Shown here piece by piece: positions 6,931 through 8,980 of a DNA stretch of 8,980 bases. The stretch is from Caulobacteraceae bacterium. Lineage in GTDB: Bacteria; Pseudomonadota; Alphaproteobacteria; Caulobacterales; Caulobacteraceae. The notes under the pieces were generated by a model. That model ran no database searches, was not told the DNA's origin, and was given only the letters and a program-made list of their open reading frames with translations. Within the stretch, counting starts at the first letter, position 1. Every line of letters begins with the position of its first letter. The stretch is taken from positions 1 through 8,980 of the forward strand of contig SDZP01000126.1 in assembly GCA_004144935.1 (NCBI GenBank), read 5' to 3'. The translations under genes and the position numbers were made by a program.

Positions 6931-7514
6931 GCCGGGACCCGGGGCCTCGGGCAAAGGTCGGCATCCTGATCTCCGGTACAGGCTCCAACATGGAAGCACT
7001 GATCCGGGCGGCGCAGGTGGACGGCTGCCCTTTTGAAGTCGCGGTGGTGATCTCCAACCGGCCGGATGCGGTGGGACTGGCGCGGGCCAAGGCCCTGGGG
7101 GTGACGGCCCTGACCGTCGACCACGCCCCCTTCGGCAAGGACCGCGAGGCCCACGAACACGCCCTCGACGCGGCCCTGCGCCGGTTCGGCTGTGAGTACG
7201 TGGCCCTGGCCGGTTACATGCGGATCATGACGCCGTTCCTGGTCGGGGCCTGGCAGGGCCGGATGCTGAACATCCACCCCTCGCTGCTGCCCAGGCACCC
7301 CGGGCTGGACACCCACCGCCGGGCGATCGAGGCGGGGGACGCCGAGGCGGGGTGTTCGGTGCATCTGGTGACGGCTGGGGTCGATGAAGGGCCGGTGCTG
7401 GCCCAGGCCCGGGTCCCCGTGCTGGCGGGCGATACGCCGGAGACGCTGGCCGAGCGGGTGTTGGCCGAGGAGCATCGGCTGTATCCGGCGGCCCTGGCCG
7501 ATCTGATCCAATGA
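6927..7514 (+). CDS. purN: Phosphoribosylglycinamide formyltransferase
   Basis: PurN transfers a formyl group from 10-formyltetrahydrofolate to glycinamide ribonucleotide, the third step of purine synthesis. It has 195 residues, slightly shorter than E. coli PurN. The N-terminal substrate loop ISGTGSNMEALI is at 15-26. The folate/catalytic region YMRIMTPFL (97-105) leads into NIHPSLLP, with Asn115 and His117, and the catalytic aspartate is Asp153 in AGVDEGPVL; these correspond to E. coli Asn106, His108 and Asp144. The start ATG 6927 overlaps the purM TGA by four bases, which fixes the start and implies coupling. The stop codon shares its last A with the A-run that, read on the other strand, is the T-run of the ndk terminator. 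There is no separate T-run terminator for the plus strand. Confidence 0.97.
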
Positions 7515-7544
7515 AAAAGGCCGGCCGGGTTTCCCCGGCCGGCC
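7514..7544 (-). terminator. Intrinsic terminator of ndk
   Basis: On the minus strand an 11-base perfect GC stem (GGCCGGCCGGG at 7519-7529 pairing with 7534-7544) with a GAAA loop is followed by TTTTT (7518-7514), a textbook Rho-independent terminator starting 24 bases after the ndk stop. The plus strand has the same stem but no T-run after it, so it would serve purN only as a weaker stop or 3'-end guard. Confidence 0.9.
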
Positions 7545-7568
7545 CAATGTCTCAGCGCTCGAAATCCC

Positions 7569-7988
7569 TTAGCCGACGATCTCGTCGTCGGTGAAGAATT
7601 GCGCGATTTCCATCTTGGCGTTGTCCAGGCTGTCGCTGCCATGCACCGAGTTCTCTCCGACGCTGTCGGCATAGAGCTTGCGGATGGTGCCTTCGTCGGC
7701 CTGCGCCGGGTTGGTGGCGCCCATGACTTCGCGGTAGCGGGCCACGGCGTTGTCGCCTTCCAGCACCTGCACGACCACCGGGCCGCGTGTCATGAATTCG
7801 ACCAGCTCGCCGAAGAACGGACGCTCCTTGTGGATTTCGTAGAATTTCTCAGCCTGGGCCTGGCTCAGCTTGATGCGCTTCTGGGCGACGATGCGCAGGC
7901 CGGCCTTTTCGATGACGGCGTTCACGGCGCCGGTCAGGTTCTTCTCGGTCGCGTCGGGTTTGATGATGGAAAAGGTGCGTTCGGTCAT
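7569..7988 (-). CDS. ndk: Nucleoside diphosphate kinase
   Basis: Ndk moves the terminal phosphate from ATP to other nucleoside diphosphates by a ping-pong phosphohistidine mechanism, keeping NTP and dNTP pools in balance. The 139-residue protein is full length for the bacterial family. It opens with the typical ERTFSIIKPDA, has the RPFFGELVEFM segment (56-66) and GATNPAQADEGTIR (90-103), and carries the active-site histidine at 116 in NSVHGSDS. ATG 7988 is the conserved start. The Shine-Dalgarno is weak (GAAAG and AGG shortly upstream). A promoter lies at 8040-8068 and a strong terminator at 7514-7544, so ndk is probably a single-gene transcript. It converges on purN and diverges from the ABC-F gene. 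Confidence 0.98.
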   Translation of the reverse strand: MTERTFSIIKPDATEKNLTGAVNAVIEKAGLRIVAQKRIKLSQAQAEKFYEIHKERPFFGELVEFMTRGPVVVQVLEGDNAVARYREVMGATNPAQADEGTIRKLYADSVGENSVHGSDSLDNAKMEIAQFFTDDEIVG

Positions 7989-8039
7989 GGCCTAGTTTCT
8001 TTCAGCCCTACAAAGAGGTGGGATTTGGGAGGTCGCGGG

Positions 8040-8068
8040 CTTATAGCGGCGACCCTTCCCTACGCCAA
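8040..8068 (-). promoter_or_regulatory. Predicted housekeeping promoter of ndk
   Basis: Read on the minus strand, TTGGCG (8068-8063) is followed after exactly 17 bases by TATAAG (8045-8040). In Caulobacter terms this is TTGGCGT, 14 bases, GCTATAAG, against the pattern TTGaCgS, 10-14 bases, GCTANAWC (7 of 8 in the -10). Initiation would fall near 8033, giving a leader of about 45 bases before the ndk ATG. This is the best promoter match I found in the window. Confidence 0.65.
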
Positions 8069-8085
8069 CACCCCCAAAGCGTTTC

Positions 8086-8980
8086 ATGCTCCAGATCAAC
8101 GAACTGACATTCAACGCCTGGGGCAGACGCTTCTTCGACAAGGCGTCGGTCACCTTGCCGACCGGGGGCAAGATCGGGCTGGTCGGCCGCAACGGCATCG
8201 GCAAGTCGACGCTGTTCAAGCTGATCCTCGGCGAGTTGCACGGCGGCGAGGACGAGATCAAGATCCCCAGGTCCGCCCGCATCGGCACCGTGGCCCAGGA
8301 ACATCCCGCCACCCCGGTCTCCCTGCTCGATACGGTGCTGGAGGCCGACGAGGAACGCCACACCCTGATGACGCGGCTGGAAACCGCCGATCCCGAGGAG
8401 ATGGGCGACATCTGGACCCGGCTGATCGAGATCGACGCCGACTCCGCCCCCTCGCGGGCTTCCGAAATCCTCTCGGGCCTCGGCTTCAGCAATGAGGACC
8501 TGACCCGGCCGATGGCCGAGTTCTCCGGCGGCTGGCGGATGCGTGTGGCCCTGGCCGCGGCCCTGTTTAGCCAGCCGGACCTGCTGCTGCTCGACGAGCC
8601 GACCAACTACCTTGACCTCGAAGGCGCCCTCTGGCTCGAGGCGCGGCTCAAGAAGTACCCGCACACCGCCCTGATCATCAGCCACGACCGGGAATTGCTC
8701 AACAATTCCTGCGGTTACATCCTGCATGTTCGCGAAGGCAAGCTCGACCTCTACACCGGCGGCTACGACAGCTTCGAGGAACAGCGCGCCGAGAAGGCCC
8801 GCCTCGCCGAGTCCATGCGCGGCAAGATCGAAGCCAAACGCGCCCACATGCAGGCCTTCGTCGACCGCTTCCGCGCCACCGCCTCCAAAGCCACCCAGGC
8901 CCAGTCGCGCCTGAAGATGCTGCAGAAGCTGCCGCCGGTGACGATGACGCTGGAGGAGCGCACTGCGCCCTTCACCATCC
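8086..8980 (+). CDS. ABC-F family ATPase, YheS-like, 3'-truncated by window edge
   Basis: ABC-F proteins are soluble tandem ATPases without membrane domains that act on ribosomes; the YheS branch has a poorly defined role in translation. The first 298 residues are visible, with no stop before the edge; relatives have about 600-640. The first nucleotide-binding domain is complete: Walker A GRNGIGKST (34-42), Q-loop Gln71, signature FSGGW (146-150), Walker B DLLLLDEP (165-172) with catalytic Glu171, and switch His200 in ISHDR. After it comes a charged helical linker (about 230-285) with RFRATASKATQAQSRLKML, the ABC-F inter-domain linker, very similar as I recall to that of E. coli YheS. The second ATPase domain lies outside. 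ATG 8086 is the only start after the in-frame TAG at 8044; it has no good Shine-Dalgarno. An antibiotic-resistance role is not suggested: the protein looks like the housekeeping type. Confidence 0.93.
   Translation, partial: MLQINELTFNAWGRRFFDKASVTLPTGGKIGLVGRNGIGKSTLFKLILGELHGGEDEIKIPRSARIGTVAQEHPATPVSLLDTVLEADEERHTLMTRLETADPEEMGDIWTRLIEIDADSAPSRASEILSGLGFSNEDLTRPMAEFSGGWRMRVALAAALFSQPDLLLLDEPTNYLDLEGALWLEARLKKYPHTALIISHDRELLNNSCGYILHVREGKLDLYTGGYDSFEEQRAEKARLAESMRGKIEAKRAHMQAFVDRFRATASKATQAQSRLKMLQKLPPVTMTLEERTAPFTI

Noticed and set aside
7989..8085. Promoter for the ABC-F gene using TTATAG (8041-8046) on the plus strand
   Set aside because: No -35-like sequence lies at a usable distance; the same bases are better explained as the ndk -10 on the other strand.
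7599..8495. 298-codon plus-strand frame across ndk and the ABC-F start
   Set aside because: It runs antisense to ndk and then out of frame through the ABC-F gene, whose Walker A, signature and Walker B are in another frame.

Overview
The window looks like chromosomal DNA from a high-GC alphaproteobacterium, most probably Caulobacterales (Caulobacter or Phenylobacterium type). The basis is the strongly GC-biased third codon positions, the protein sequences, and a promoter upstream of ndk that fits the Caulobacter housekeeping pattern (TTGaCgS, 10-14 bases, GCTANAWC). The genus is an inference from memory of these families. Coding density is very high: the longest gene-free stretch is about 100 bases, and I see no tRNA, rRNA, CRISPR array, insertion sequence or phage gene.

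Layout. (1) Bases 1-3074, plus strand: the 3' three-quarters of ppk1 (polyphosphate kinase) overlapping ppx (exopolyphosphatase) by 11 bases, a polyphosphate synthesis/degradation operon. (2) Bases 3087-3938, minus strand: a HAD-superfamily phosphatase of unknown substrate, convergent with ppx. (3) Bases 4039-4625, plus strand: a two-gene type II toxin-antitoxin module, a ribbon-helix-helix antitoxin and a ParE/RelE-fold toxin, in DNA visibly poorer in GC than its surroundings. (4) Bases 4635-5816, minus strand: rnd (ribonuclease D), convergent with the toxin gene. (5) Bases 5908-7514, plus strand: purM and purN, coupled by an ATGA overlap, two steps of de novo purine synthesis. (6) Bases 7569-7988, minus strand: ndk (nucleoside diphosphate kinase), with a good promoter upstream and a strong intrinsic terminator whose T-run overlaps the purN stop codon. 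(7) Bases 8086-8980, plus strand: the N-terminal half of a YheS-like ABC-F ATPase, cut by the window end.

Most genes are core nucleotide, polyphosphate and RNA metabolism: ppk1/ppx move phosphate between ATP and polyphosphate, purM/purN feed purine synthesis, ndk balances NTP pools, and rnd and the ABC-F protein act on RNA and ribosomes. The only accessory element is the toxin-antitoxin pair. I see no convincing new multi-gene system. The points most worth a second look are the toxin-antitoxin cassette with its odd translation signals, the symmetric -10-like site and adjacent palindromes between rnd and purM, and the hairpins at the convergent gene ends.
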